Source of the DNA: Apoda limacodes
Taxonomy: Eukaryota > Arthropoda > Insecta > Lepidoptera > Limacodidae
DNA: 64,000 bases
Direction of reading: 5' to 3'
Assembly: GCA_946406115.1 (NCBI GenBank)
Contig: OX291553.1
Span: 10,173,001 to 10,237,000, forward strand
Below are positions 1-13,185 of the stretch, piece after piece (the stretch's first letter is position 1; each line of letters starts with the position of its first letter). The notes beneath the pieces were generated by a model, which was given only the letters and a program-made list of their open reading frames with translations, did no database searches and was not told the DNA's origin. A program made the translations under genes and the position numbers.

Positions 1-640
1 GGGCTTTTTGGGGCGAGACTCTGAAGGAGCCTCAGCCCATATAGCGCCCAACGCTCAAGGGCTCCCCGCGGGGGAAGCCTCGGCTTGGGTTGTCGCTCTC
101 GGGGGCGTCCCTTCGACCGGCGTGAGTCTCGAACCCGAAGGTGAGTCACCGCCAGGAGGGGAGTTCCCCGTTACGCGGGAACGGTTGTGATTGAGTGGGA
201 GCGAGAAGCGCCCCGGCACTCTTTGATACCTCGTGTATCCTTGCGGGCGCCGACGAACTCAGGGACGTCGGCGTCGTGTTTGGAGGGAGGCCCTATTCGG
301 GGAGGTTGTACAGACTAATCTCGCTATCCGGACAGCGAGATCGTCATCTGGGGCCGTTAGTACGTGCCGAGGCCGCCTAACTATAGTTTTAAGACCGTGC
401 CGAGGTCGATCGGGGGGATGATACGTTGTGGATTGCACAATTAATCGATTCGGGTGATTTTGTGTACGCTCGAAAAAGCGGACTGCCAGGTCTTTGAAAT
501 ATATGGGGGAATCGTGGGGAGTTCGAAGTCTCTGTGTAGGCCCGCATTGCGGACGTACCAAGAGGCTCCAGAGGCCGCTCTGAGAAAGCGGTTTTGGAGG
601 GTCTGAAGTTTTAACAGATATGCAAAACCTTTTGTAAGCA
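1..640. mobile_element. GC-rich block, possible non-LTR retroelement end
   Basis: This block is sharply richer in G and C than the rest of the window and the composition falls back to AT-rich at about 600-660. It contains short open frames in several phases but none longer than 100 codons and none with a motif I recognise. Abrupt GC-rich blocks of this kind in Lepidoptera are often the UTRs of R1-clade LINEs, but no reverse transcriptase, endonuclease or clear poly(A) tail is visible. The left end is cut by the window edge. Identity is a guess. Confidence 0.3.
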
Positions 641-3600
641 TTTTAGGATTAAAGCTTTTCACAGCAAAAAGAATGAAATATGTAGATTCTTTTAAGTTTA
701 ATCATATCATAAAGTTATATTATGTAGACACGTTTTATGATATTATGAGATGTGGTTATTAACTTTGCCAATTTATGTATTAGGTACTAGATTTGTCCGC
801 GGCTCTGCTCGCGCTAACGGTTTGTCGTCGTAGTATTCCTATGGCAACCACTTCATTGTAAACCTGACTCAGAATCTTTTTGCAAATCTTGTAAACATAA
901 CCTCACTTTACCTTATGTTCAATTTTTCTGGTAATTTAATCATAAATCATTAAAATACATGATTACCTTTTTTGTCACATTCTTTAACAGGTTTTCGAAT
1001 TACGACACTGGTTAAACCTAAAATCTACAAAATTCCAAATTAACGATGAGAAATATTATACATATTTATGTATATGTTGCATAGACTAACAAAGCGAAAG
1101 ACGCGCGTCAAGGTGATTTTTGTTTACCCGAATCGCAAATCGATTCTGAGTCCGGTTAAGTAAGGTAATTTGCTATAGCAATAATATAGATAAAATCATA
1201 GGCATTTGTTCATAGTTCCTACGAAACTTTTCTATTTTCCACTATTAAATGTAGCCTTTGTTTTAATGCAGGCTAAGGCTATCTTCATTCTTAATTTAAG
1301 CCAAAAAGTTTTAGTTGTTGTAGTGTGAAGGAGTGATAAACATACTTAATCAAAAAAATCATAATTATCTATTTTGTAGTAGTAACTTCAATATTAATGA
1401 GAACGTTCTCTTTATTTACCGTTAAATATATATCTTTAAGTTCTCTAACTTCATTAATATTGGTGGTCAAAGAAGTGACAACTACTCGTGTGTGGAGTAA
1501 TTTGAACGTCGAAACTAACAACAGTCATATATCTTCGCAACTATTTGAACTTACATATTAGGGTTGCGGTAATCAATCTTTCTCTGCTCAGAAGGGTTGT
1601 ATTCTGCCTACATCATTATCTTTTGATGGTTGAACTTAGTTATTTCTTTGTAAAGAAAATTTAACAAACTTGGTTTATTAAAATATATTTACTTTTCTTT
1701 ACCTAACTCAGATTCAATATATTTTATGTCCTAGATGTCTCCTCGTGACCTCGTCCACCTTTTGTACTGAGTAGAGCTGGCAAATCGTATATCGGGTTAA
1801 CCTAAAAAAACCGGATTATCGTAATCTATTTCGTTATTAATTAACTCCTTACCATCCCTAATACACAGTGTAGTGTTATATTTATCACACATATCCGCAA
1901 GGATAGTTGTAAGTTCGTCTTTGAAGAAATGCTTTGATATTGAATTGCATTCATCCTCATGTTACGACTTAGTAATATATGTGGATACACATATGACGAT
2001 GGCTAAAAAACCTGTATAGCGCATTCTTATTTATCCAAAATTGGGTGCAGCGCCATCTGTGGTAATATTAATAAACTATTTTTTCAATAACTCAAAAAAA
2101 AAAATGTTACTGGCCACTAATTTTAATGAAGATTAGAAATTTAGAAATTTCATTTAGCAACCGCAACAATTTTGATATAAATTGCAATTAATTTTTAATA
2201 CTTTGGTTGACCTTGTAGGTGTGTGTATAATTTATATTGAACTTAATAACATTTAATTTATCGTAGGTATATTAAATAATGCAAGAAGCTCTAAAGCCAT
2301 TAATCAGTACGAATACACGGTTCTGTATCTATGTTAGTAATAAATGATCTTTTGATCGTTAGCGTGTAATGGAAGCATGCTAAGCGAGTCAAACTATTGA
2401 AGTTAATGGGTCTTAACAAATAGAATCAGAAGCACCAAGTTTTCATTAACCATATTCTATAGGTTAGGAAAAATTGTTGGATATAGTGTTGTCCCGTTTG
2501 AAGACTGTGTCTTTAGTACAGTTATTGCAAAAAAATTATTAATGCTACTCCCGGTTAAGTAGGAGTCAGACACTTGCAACAAGTAAAACCGTATTTAACT
2601 CATACCATTTTAGAAATTAAGAGCAGATATTATTTTTAATTTATAGATTTGGAATTTAAATTTTTATTTTAACCTTAACCTGGAGTTCAAGTTCAAAGTC
2701 GAGTAAAAACCGATAAGGCCGGCAAATGGCGTAGGCCACAGAACCGGCGCAGTGACAATATATCGTCACATACCTACAATGATTGTAATTACGAAAAATA
2801 TTTTTTATCTGATATAGACCAGCACCATGCCGTGTTGCAATATGGATATTGGTCGTATGTAAGTACCTATAAATGAAAAATAATATTTTTTCGGTTTTTT
2901 TCCTTCACAAAAGCTGTGTAACTTCGCTTCTTGTCTATGTTACGTCTAAGGTTTCATCAGTGATAACGATAATAAAAACCTTATTATTTATTTTTAATGT
3001 CCCGCTTTTATCTAATAAATGCCGTTTTTGTACTTAGAAAGTTTGGAAGAACCCACTTTGGCAGAAAATAATCTGGCAACCAGCTAAGTAGCTGCCCGTC
3101 CGCCCACTCTCAATTGTGTCCACCGCTTACTAGTAAAAACAACGAAAAACGTACTTTATTCGCTAAACTTCGTAAATTTTGGTTAAAAAAATAAACTACT
3201 GATTTGTAGATTTAATGACGTAGCAAAAATTCCACAGAACTAGGCTTTTTACGCTTCATCCTCTACATCCTTGACATGCTTTACATCCTACATTTATAAA
3301 AAAATTAACTAATTGGTTTGAGTAAATGACCTATTAGTACAGAGCTTCAAATATTTCTTCCTTCCATGATAGCCAAACCGCAGCGCTGCATGTCTGCAAT
3401 ATGTCAAAATGTAGTTGGTGTAATGCAACAAACTTTTCTGACCTGGCGTTTAAAAAATCAAAACTACGTTCGCTACATTGAAATGATGTGAACTTAACAG
3501 CGACACTAGCGACCGAACATCTATATTCAGAAGGTCAGAAAAGTTTATTGCACAGTATAGCAACTGAATACCGAGACTCTATTCTAGTTTATTAATATTT

Positions 3601-5948
3601 TAGTAGATGGCGCGCAAACACGTAAAAATCTATAATTAAAAATGAAATGATTGTTCAAAGTAGTTAAAAGGCCATAAATGTAAATGATCATAATTATAAA
3701 AAAATATTTAAATAGCTTTATAGTATAGGTAATTTTTTTTACATACTTCAGTTCTATATATCTACATATTTTAAAAATGTAATTTACGTTAAATATTACG
3801 ACGCCGTAATACAAAAAACGGCAACAGATCAGTCAAGGCGCTTCCGTACGCCGAAGGGAAACTAACATTCCTGTAATTAAATTGGCAAAAGCGCGAAATC
3901 AAAAAATAAAATATAAAAAAAATGTATATGGATTATTTAAAAAGTAAAAAAATAGCCACCTATTAAATGTTAGATGATTTTTAGATATATTTGTGTACCT
4001 ATATATTATATACATTTCGGGCCAGACTGTCAAAATAAAGTATATATTTTTTGCATTTTAATGTTTTTTTTTTATATCGACAATCGTGTTTCTGCAAAAA
4101 TAGTCATATTTAAAATTCCATGCTGAATCATTCATTTTTATTGCTTTATATGGATCCATTTCTTCGTAAACGGAGACTGTAAAACGGTATATGCAACCTT
4201 AAACAGTACCTGCGCAAACTGACGGTCATTCGGAGCGGTCGCCTGCGAAATATGGGAGGGGAGTCCACGCCCTGGACCGCACCGCACTTCATCGTTGCCA
4301 TGTCTAGACAGCCGAGTTACCTCACTATGAGTAGTTATTACGCTATGGAAGTGCTTTCAACTATCAAGCAAAGATGCATAGAGGCGGAGCGTATTATACA
4401 TGACTGGATATAACCATCTATAACCTAATTAGGGCTCCTGTTAAATAATTCAAAGTAATTTGAAATAGTTTGCTTTGTCATTGGTTTTTAATTTGTAATT
4501 TCACCCTTGATCTAGATAATGTAAAAAAATGCCAACAAATTATTTCTTGCATTAAATTTATGTAATAAGTGGAAAAACTGGGTTTTCTCATAAAACTATA
4601 ACCATTACAATACTTATCTCCGAATAAATTGTAACCTCCTGTTTTACCGATGGCGTTAACTATATAATAGTATCCGATGGTATTCCGTCTTACACACGTG
4701 ATAGGTAGTGTGTCTATCGCCTTACCAGGCACAAATGAAATTCAGAATAACCGTAAATTGGAAAAGGTACTTATTTTTCTCCTATTTATGGACTATTTTT
4801 GTAATATTATAAAATTTCACTATTAGCCTACAACTTCAACGAAAACATTATAGTAGTACAGTAAGCTAGCATGTGTATGATACGAACATACGTTAGCAAG
4901 TTTCTAAATTTGTGGCTAAGACTTGAGAAAATCGATGAGCGGCAAGTTTCCAACTATTGGCTGGGACACAATTTATGGCCGGCCCAACTTGGACAATGGC
5001 TTATTTATTCGATGCCGAGCTAAATTTCCTATTTCTTGTAATTTAAGCGAACGAGCTCCATATTGTAGATCGTCTCATAAGACATGGATACCACGTAATA
5101 TTCTTTGATGTTTGGATAAAAGCTTTTGAAGATTGATTGGTGCCGAAAAATCAGACAATTATATTTAATAAAAAAAACTTTTAATAATTAGATAACTTTT
5201 TATCCCATGGTTTTAAAAATGTTTAATAATAAAGATAAAACGCAAAAGTTTTTTAATTCAAGGCAGCAAATCAAATATGGCGTCCATTTTTTAGCAAAAA
5301 ATTTTTGATATCAACGAAATTAAGTCCTGTTAGGTTTTTGCGTATGCGCAATTAAATTATTTTATTACTTTTTTAAATTTAAAAAGGCGGAATCAATATG
5401 GCGTCTTTTCTTTTGAAAGAAATTTCGTTTTCAAGCAAACAAAAAAGTTGCTGTGGGACAGCTTTTTCTTTTTTTTCAGCCCGAACACGTCCACACCTGA
5501 ACGCAAGGTCCCGCTCTGACTACCTTGTAAGGATTGATCCTATGCTGAATGCTTCAGCTGGTGGTTGCTATTGAAGAAAAATTCCCACATGTCGGTTATC
5601 TATCAGTTTAACCAGCGGCTTCTTATTTCTCCATCAATACCTGAGTTTGTTGGCTTTCAAGCTTGAAAGTGACTGGTTTCTTACTGGATCGGGCAAAGAA
5701 AAAGCCCTCTCAATATCTTGTTGTACGTATTTCGCAGCCTAGTTGGTAGGGTGTGGATGCGATTCGACTCAGCTAGAAAGCTTTGTAAAATTGCGTTACA
5801 TCTTAGGTCCAAATAATTCCTAAAGAAAATACTAATATACCTACCTACAACCAGAAAGTTTGTTACTAGTGATACTTACTTTACATACATATAAGCGGCC
5901 AGAGGGACAATAACCATGGCCTTTTAAATAATAGTAATAAATTTTGTT
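641..5948. other. AT-rich noncoding stretch, nothing recognised
   Basis: No gene or known repeat was recognised. Longest open frames are under 90 codons and lack domain motifs. A more GC-rich islet lies at about 4160-4330. Two related short segments near 5270 and 5390 both read through an 'atatggcgtc' core, suggesting a small decayed duplication. Confidence 0.4.
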
Positions 5949-6127
5949 GGACATATCACACAGCACCGTCTGGTACCAAATAAAGCAGAGCTTGTATTAT
6001 GAAAATCATATATAGATACACCCAGAGTCAAGACAAACACCATGTTTGACCAGTGTGGGAATAGAACCCACACCCATTGGACAGCAGCTGGCCACACAAC
6101 CAACTAGGCTGTTAGGCTAAGGCTGTG
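5949..6127 (-). mobile_element. tRNA-derived SINE, antisense
   Basis: Read on the minus strand this has a tRNA-like head with a B-box-like 'gggttctattccc', a middle with 'tttgtcttgactctgggtg', and the tail 'agacggtgctgtgtg' ending in an ATGTCC motif. The same body recurs at 10761-10960, 15211-15708, 20401-20800, 39590-39835 and 49068-49290, which defines the family. It is noncoding and depends on a LINE for mobility. Confidence 0.65.
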
Positions 6128-8740
6128 TAAGTATTACACTGAGATACAGAACTTAAGACTTAGTGACTAATTTTCCCTACCCTTATAACACTTTGATGCT
6201 TTAAGCAAGCAAACATGAAACCTTATCTTGACAACATTTTGGAGGCGTCACGGCTTGAATAATTTATTTTTACTTCCTTCATTTGCACGTTAACGTCATG
6301 ACCTAAGGAAACAAGGACACATACGAAGATACTATGAGAGTCGTGTTGCCAGTAAATTAGCCAAAAATGAATTTTGAAGGACTTCCCTTTCGCTAAAACT
6401 TTTGGTGCAGTTTAGTTTTGTCTTTAATGTAGATAATTGATACGTAGAGTAAGAATACGATAACATTTTTATGCTGTTTAAAATCATTGGCTAATTTTTG
6501 TTAAAAAAATATGCATGCGTTTTAACGGTTTTGTAAATGTTTCACTCCTGTTTTTATGTAACAACAAGGTAAAGGCCTGAAGATACGCTAAACCAGCGGA
6601 TAATTTCTCTGCACAAAATGTTCTAAAAATAGATTTTCTTAAAACTCTTTAATAGAGCACTTTTTTTGAAATTTGTTTCGTACTAATTAGTAATCGAAAA
6701 TATGTAGGTAGCGCTAATAAGCGTTTCTTAGGGCCTCAATTATAGAATGTACACTTTGATGATATTTTGAAAATAGGAGTAGGAATTTTAAAGTTTTAAC
6801 TTAAAAAAAAATAAAGCTTTGAATCGAAAATGTGCTAATAATTTGGCTATCTAACTTGTTAATACTGAAATGAAATTGTATTGATTTCTACAATACGATA
6901 TAATCAAAATGTCCAGAGGTTGCCTTTGAAACATACCTACTTAGAATGTTTTTTATATCATTTCATATTTTTTTATTTAAAATTATTATATTGTTTCATG
7001 TTTTATTATTTAATTTAATTTTATTGTTATTTGTATAATGTATTGACAATAGAAAAAATCCGCTAATATGTAAACGCAAAAGTATATTTGTTTTTAAATT
7101 TGTCCTTAATGTATTTACTTCATAGCAAAACAAAGAAGGAACATGTTAGGTATAATTTTGTATAAGGGTAGTTAATGAAATAGAGAGCAACTTAGACCAT
7201 ATTCTGATCAACATAGTTCTTGAGGAAAATTAATACTATTCATAATTTTCCCAAACCCATTTTTGTTTCTAAGGTTTATATAAGATACAATTAAATATTG
7301 ATATAAGAATTTATTTAGTTCATTTGCTTTTAGGCTGTCAACGGGACCCTATCACTAAGCCTACACTTTCTGCGGGTCGGTCTCTCCAACATTTAAAGAG
7401 CTCTATTTGTGTTCGGAAAAGACTCATCCGTGTCGACCGATTAACTTTGTTTAATCGCGCCTCTGCTGTGTGACGTCACGCCAGTCGCTCAGAATCCTTT
7501 AGAATCGTATCGTATTTTTTTGTAGAGCCACTTGCATACGTATGAATTTCAAAAATACGATATTGAGTTGTTATTTGTGAGTGAAACAAATTAACACACT
7601 ACACACATACACACACACACTACAAACAATTTCACACAAAACGTTATCGATAAACAACTGATGCCAACCAAAACCAACTAAGTACCAATTTTTCTTAAGG
7701 CCTAATAGGGCCTCAGTTTAATAAACAAAAATTTTACAAAATATTTGTTAATATGATGGAATACCTAACAGATAACTAATAAATCAAAAAGTAAAAGTTC
7801 AAGGGAAGTCCCCATACAAGACACACGTTTTCGTTGTTTTCGCTCTATCGTATGAACAGTAATATTCTTCAAAATTGCAGTGATTGTAGTGTGAGCTCTA
7901 AAGCATAATAACAAATAATAAAAACCGACCAAGCGTAGACAGGTTTGTGCCATTACGATTTTTAATTGCAATATAAGGGCCATCTAGCGAAAATAATCTA
8001 GAATATTAAGAGAAACAGTTATTATCGAACATCATATTCTTCTTTACGTCTAACGTTTTATTTATTTGAGCTTAGGTTTAGAAGTAACTATAATATAATA
8101 GATGGCGCCAATAAATAACCGTAGGTACAGTTTTTAAGAAAATTGTGGCCCAGAAAAATTTCATTATTGGAAACGATACGCAACGTCGAGCGTAGTCAGT
8201 TATTGGATGGGTAATCCCCTAGCGGCACATTTATCTCTGTTTTTTGTATTCGTAGATTATATGGAAGTACAAAACCCACGATAAGTGAGTCCCACTCGCA
8301 CTTCCCCAATTTTGTTTTTACCTTGCCAATTTGATCATTTCCATATTGTCAAAAGCTTCTGCTTACTCAGCGGTAGATTCAGAATCTTCAGCTTCTAAAA
8401 TCACCTGTAATTCGTCTTTGTCGACCGTAGTGGGAACTCATTCTTTAGATCGCTGGGATGGATGTGTTGATACCAAAAACGTATTGTGTGTCTCTCTGTA
8501 GCGTTCCTTATAAATGGATAATATTTCGTTCCGCTTGTTTGCTACTTCTATGACGACATACAAATTAAAATCTTACTCGTATTTTAAACTTTTACATGAT
8601 AAATAATCATGATCAAGTAGTCCACTACTAAACATAGGCCTTAATAATGATAAATAATGCTACCTAATAACATTTAATTGAAGATGAAAAAACTAACCAA
8701 TTTTGTATTCCATCACCGATACAATAATCATATATATATA
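6128..8740. other. AT-rich noncoding stretch
   Basis: Mostly unrecognised. A short CA microsatellite lies at 7603-7624. At 8300-8450 the minus strand has a short run of more balanced codons that ends in stops (see findings). At 8620-8645 'gtccactactaaacatagg' resembles a decayed RTE-LINE segment. Confidence 0.4.
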
Positions 8741-8974
8741 CTAGCTGTCCCGGCGAACGTTGTTCCGCTGCCGTCCCTCTGTACCCGGCGAAAGTTGGTT
8801 TTTACCTATAGTGCCCGAGTCCGGCTCGCACTTGACATATCGAGATAAAAACTATCCTATCTTTTAAGTTGGATCAAATAACAGATATTTACGAAGTTTG
8901 ATCAAAATCGGTTCAGTAGTTTAGGAGTCCATTGAGGACAAACATTGTGACACGAGATTTATATATATTAAGAT
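8741..8974 (-). mobile_element. Short non-autonomous Helitron (Lep1-like), copy A
   Basis: On the minus strand the element begins 'TCTTAATATATATAA' (8974 inward) and ends with CTAG at 8744-8741, flanked by A and T, which is the Helitron A|T insertion rule. A GC-rich imperfect hairpin (GCGGAAC...GTTCGCC) sits just inside the 3' end. At 234 bp it has no coding capacity. It is almost identical to the copy at 15313-15545, which lies in the opposite orientation, so both moved recently by genome standards. The family name is an inference from the termini. Confidence 0.75.
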
Positions 8975-9136
8975 ATATAAATATGCACAAATAATTTAAT
9001 TACCTATATATTGAATTTCTAGTGTTTTTAAGATGTTTAGTAACATGTATAGGATTTCTAATGCACACTTTCTTAATAAAGCATTACCTTATCTTAAGAA
9101 ATTAGTAAGTAACAAACTTTTAATAACTAAAAACAC
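8975..9136. other. AT-rich spacer between two elements
   Basis: Spacer between the Helitron and the TTAA element. Nothing recognised. Confidence 0.4.
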
Positions 9137-9524
9137 TTAAGAGAATACGATTCGCGGCGCCTCGTATTTTTTGTATGAAACAAACGAATTCTTCATTTAT
9201 TTTTGACATTTACTGATCAAACACTGTGAAATTTTGTAAACATAATCTCAAGCCGAATATCTAGGTATATGGTTTTCCAAATTCGTAAAAATGTTTTCAC
9301 TAACTCAAAATCTTAATTAAGACCATTTGTATGAAAAACTAGAATCCTCTATAACTATAAACGTATACAATTTCACAGAAAACTGGCACACCGCAGACCT
9401 AGATATTTATTTCTAGGACATGTCTACAAAATTTCGTAATGTTTGATTATTAAGTGTCAAAAATAAGTGGAAAATACTTTTGTATGAAGAACGCTGCTAG
9501 GCGCTGCGAATCGTTTTCTCTTAA
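9137..9524. mobile_element. TTAA-flanked MITE, copy 1
   Basis: The element is bounded by TTAA at both ends (9137-9140 and 9521-9524) and has inverted termini GAGAAtACGATTCGC on the left against GAGAAaACGATTCGC on the right. A second, more diverged copy runs 19880-20264 with the same internal order (TTTGTATGAAA, CTGATCAA, GCAGACCTAGATATTTA). TTAA target use suggests a piggyBac-type transposase supplied in trans, but no transposase is present and the termini are not the usual CCY type. Confidence 0.6.
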
Positions 9525-9837
9525 ATAACGATAATTTCAGTGTTACATATATACTGTATTTCCACAAGCTACATTGTCTTAAATTGTAACCTAACAAAAC
9601 CACTAATCATAGTATTTCCATAGACTAAATGCTAACTACCGATAGGGTCGTTTTGTTCACACATTTTAATATGACAACTATAGTTTTTAGTTATGATAGC
9701 CGGGTCAGCAAAGTTTTTAGTATTGTAGTATGTAGGTACTATACCTGTATAATTTCGTTAAACTCGTTCAAATCTAAAACCACCTTTGAATTCAAGTAAG
9801 AACAAGATTAAGATCCTAATCGATTTCTTAAAAAACT

Positions 9838-10520
9838 TTAAAAAAAAAAACAACCGGCTTTAAAAAGATGCACTAAAAAAGTAAAAATAATTACTAATTT
9901 CCAAAAATCTGATCTGAATTACAGTTTGAAGTTGGTGTCATGCAAACAAAGTGTGTTAAAAACTGTGACATATGTATATAACCAAGTTCAAACTGTAATT
10001 CAGATCAGGAGGCCTACAACTGATATCAGTTTCAATCCCAATCCAGTTTCAATCCAATTTCGTGGCAAGCTTAAAGTCGATGCCAGATTTTTTTTCATCA
10101 GATCAGATTTTTGGAAATTAGTAATTATTCTTACCTTTTTAGAGCATCTTTTTGAAGACTTTTTTTTTTTAAAAAGTTTTAATTTTGTTTCTTTTCAGTG
10201 ACGAATTGCTTTTTTTTCTTTTACATTAAAAACATTCATACTCATAACAAAGTTTTATACAATCATCAACATAAAAGGCGTTTCACCAGTTCCAAATTAA
10301 CATTAACTAATTTTTTTTTCTCCAAAATTTTTAGTTTTAAATTCACTATAATAATATGGGACCACCTGGAAAGTATAACCTTTCACATAAAAAAAATATT
10401 TCCCGAATAGGTCCAGGCGTCTTCGAGAAATTAGGTAACATAGATTAAAAAAAAAAAGATACCGACGAATTGTGAACCTCCTCCTTTCTTTGAAGTCGGT
10501 TAAAAAAGTTTTGAAGCTTT
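9838..10520. mobile_element. Inverted-repeat element with nested palindromes
   Basis: The left part has arms of about 60 bp (9850-9915 and 10105-10170) that are near-perfect inverted repeats around 'attactaatttccaaaaatc'. Inside these, 9911-9936 and 9980-10005 form a second inverted repeat with one mismatch. A further end-like motif, the reverse complement of AACCGACTTCAAAGAAAGG, lies at 10485-10503 and matches the left AACCGGCTTTAAAAAGA. This resembles DNA-element ends that are very common in Lepidoptera. No coding sequence was recognised. Confidence 0.5.
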
Positions 10521-10760
10521 GATAATATTGTTTCAGGAACATTTTGTCTCATTTACTTAATTTACATATTTTTAATTTTAATTTACTTCTTAGTTTATCG
10601 CCACTTTAAGACACCTGTAAAGCTTATTATTAATTTATTTAGGCAATGACGTTATTTGATTATTTCATTATATTACATTTTATAGGTTTTTACCAATAAC
10701 ATGTGTAGGAACTGAATACCATCAAGTTTTGTTATTACCTCTGTATTTCTTATTTCCTTA

Positions 10761-10960
10761 TTATGGTTGTGTGGCAAGCTGCTGGGCAGAGGGTGTGGGT
10801 TCGATGCCAGCACTGGACAAATATTTTTGTTATAAACATTTGTTTGTCTTGAGTATGGGTGTATTTATGTGTGATATGTATGTATTTGTATCCGACGTCA
10901 GGTACCCATAACACAAGCTTTTCTTACTTTGAGGCAAGACGGTGCTGTGTGTAATGTCCA
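10761..10960 (+). mobile_element. tRNA-derived SINE, sense
   Basis: A tRNA-like head is followed by a B-box-like 'gtgggttcgatgcca', then 'tttgtcttgagtatgggtg', the conserved 'gtatttgtatccga' and the tail 'gacggtgctgtgtgtaatg'. It is the same family as the antisense copy at 5949-6127 and is complete from head to tail. Confidence 0.7.
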
Positions 10961-10969
10961 AAATAGAAC

Positions 10970-11070
10970 ACTAGCTTTCGCCCGCAGTTCCAACCGCCCT
11001 AATTTTAGTTTTCAGCGTAGGATTTCAACGACAACTCCTCAATTATAGAACAAAACCTTTGACGTTGTCA
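10970..11070 (-). mobile_element. Helitron-type 3' end remnant
   Basis: It begins 'actagctttcgcccgc', the reverse complement of a GCGGGC..AAGCTAG|T Helitron-like 3' terminus, followed by 'ggatttcaacgacaactcct'. The same sequence is found in reverse at 27560-27640 and diverged at 35602-35670. It starts nine bases after the SINE tail. There is no 5' partner end, so it is a fragment. Confidence 0.5.
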
Positions 11071-11445
11071 AGTAGCATATATTTTATTTTATTATTATTT
11101 ATTTACTGGTAGTTACATGTAAAATTATTTTGCAAGTCATAATACAAGTTTTTATATCTTTATGATTAACTGTATAAGGAGCTTTAACATTAACAATAAT
11201 TATTTAATTTACAAAGAAAGACATATAGAAAGAAAACAAACTGCAAAAATTAATAGCAATAACGTGCACGCCAACATAGACCTGGCCAATAAACTATAGT
11301 AAAGTGTAAGATTTCATTAACCACTGCCACTTAGTCTCTAAGTAAGTCCAAAACCTACCTAAGTCTAAAGCTCTACTTGGGACATATAAATTTATCTGCA
11401 TTTGGCATTTTTTTCACATTGAATGTTATTTCATACTATTTTTTG

Positions 11446-11562
11446 GTTGGCAACGCGCGAGTGATGCTCCAGGTGTTGCAAGCGTCCATATATAGGCTGC
11501 GGTGACTCCTTACCATCAGGCGGACCGTAAGCTTGTTTGCCACCTCGGTGGCTTAAAAAAAC
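11446..11562 (+). mobile_element. CR1/Jockey-type LINE 3' UTR fragment
   Basis: 'ggcaacgcgcgagtgat', 'ggtgttgcaagcgtccat', 'ttaccatcaggcggaccgt' and 'gcttgtttgccacct' match, in order, the end of the longer LINE at 33346-33450. A short A-run follows. It is a 5'-truncated copy of that family. Confidence 0.7.
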
Positions 11563-13184
11563 CTTACAACAAAATCTTTGAGCGCCAGATCGTTGTCAAA
11601 TACAGATTATCTAACTTGTGAGCTAAATCTTCATCCTTCATCAAAGTCAACTTACGGAACAATATGTCGTATAGCTTTTTCAGACCTTTTTTATCTGAGC
11701 TATTGCCTACTTAAATTTAACCCTTTCACTAGGGCTTTTGTGATGATATATCTATTTATAAACGTTGTCTAATCTAGAAACCAATGTAGGGAAAGATTAT
11801 ACATAAATCCGGGAAATTATGTATTGGTTGTAATGTCTTTGGTCCCGTTGAAGGGCGAAAATACTGAAACGACAAAATTTTCATCCTAAAAATAGCATTT
11901 CCGTCTTTGAAAATTGTGAACTTTAAGGGAAACTGTGGTACACTACTGCTTGCCCACAATTAATTAAAGTCACCCTCGGGCAGAGTGCGGTCCGGCTGGT
12001 CCGCCGGAAAACCGTAAATTGCCTAATCTATCACTTCGGTCTCCGGTTACAAGGGTTTCTAACTTCTGTGATGTTGCACAAGTCCAGTGACATTTTTCAC
12101 TTTGTTACGAGAATTACTACATCTTTATAACATAAAATACGTACGTTTTGTTGTTAAGAAGATCGTTGCCCTTGTGTAGCGTGTTTTTTTTTTTTATTTT
12201 ATTACTTAAAAATGTACTTTTGAAAATAAAATCTTTACTAAGCCCTAATCTTTTTGGATATTTTATTACAACCTGTAATTTAATGTAATGTCAATACGAG
12301 TTTAGAAATTAGATATCTAGAGAATTCTAGCGATGGCGTTGTTTTCCTTACTTCTATTCCCGTCATTTCAATTGTGTTTTGGTGTGTTTATTTATTTATT
12401 CAATATATATTTTTATTGTTTTTCTCGCAAATGTAATGAAAAACATTGTGTGTAACACGGGCGGTACAGAAATTGCAAACTCGAGTCATTAAAGCCTCTG
12501 GTCTTTGGGCTTAAGCTTCTAAATATCCTTACGTCACTAATATTCTCCTTACTATTTTTAATCCACAATAAATTACTATAGAAGAATTCATAATTTATTA
12601 TTAACTTGAAATCTTAACGAAAATTCCATCGCTCGAATGCCTAGAGATTCTTATTATTATTCGCCTAAGTGACCTCTATTCGCGAATTTTTATTTCGGTA
12701 TTACGGGCTTGTGAATAATGGAATCTCGCTTATTTAAATTGGTCTTGTAATATTTGTCTTCAAAGATTATACGATTTAATATTTGTATTTAAAGAATATT
12801 TATTTATTCTTGTTTTAAAATGTTTCAAATATGTACATAAGAAGACAAAGACATACTATCGTACAGCCAAATTGTTTACCTACATGCATTAAGAAATACT
12901 GCATAAAAAAAGACGCGGTAGCTCGGCAGGCACAAATTTATCAACTTCTGCTTTCGCGAAAAAAAAAAAAATTTGTTTATTTTAGTGCGCGGCACAACTC
13001 GACAAACAAATACATAAAGTGCAAAAAACTTTTCTAACCCTCTGTCCTTGGGTGATTGGTCGCTAGTGTCGTTGTAAGTTCGCACCATTTCAATATGGTG
13101 ACTATACTTTTGATCTGTGACCAGAACTTAAGACAGTGACATGGAACAACGACGTTCAAATTAAAATTACCTTCATTCGCGACA
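11563..13184. other. AT-rich noncoding stretch
   Basis: No gene or known repeat recognised. A short GC-rich patch lies at about 11970-12025. Confidence 0.4.
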
Positions 13185-13185
13185 T

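Noticed and set aside
259..561. 100-codon minus-strand frame in the GC-rich left block
   Set aside because: GC-rich DNA lacks stops by chance; no motif, and other frames are equally open.
4478..5108. Two facing frames of 84 and 61 codons
   Set aside because: Examined for exons; no domain motif and no convincing splice pattern.
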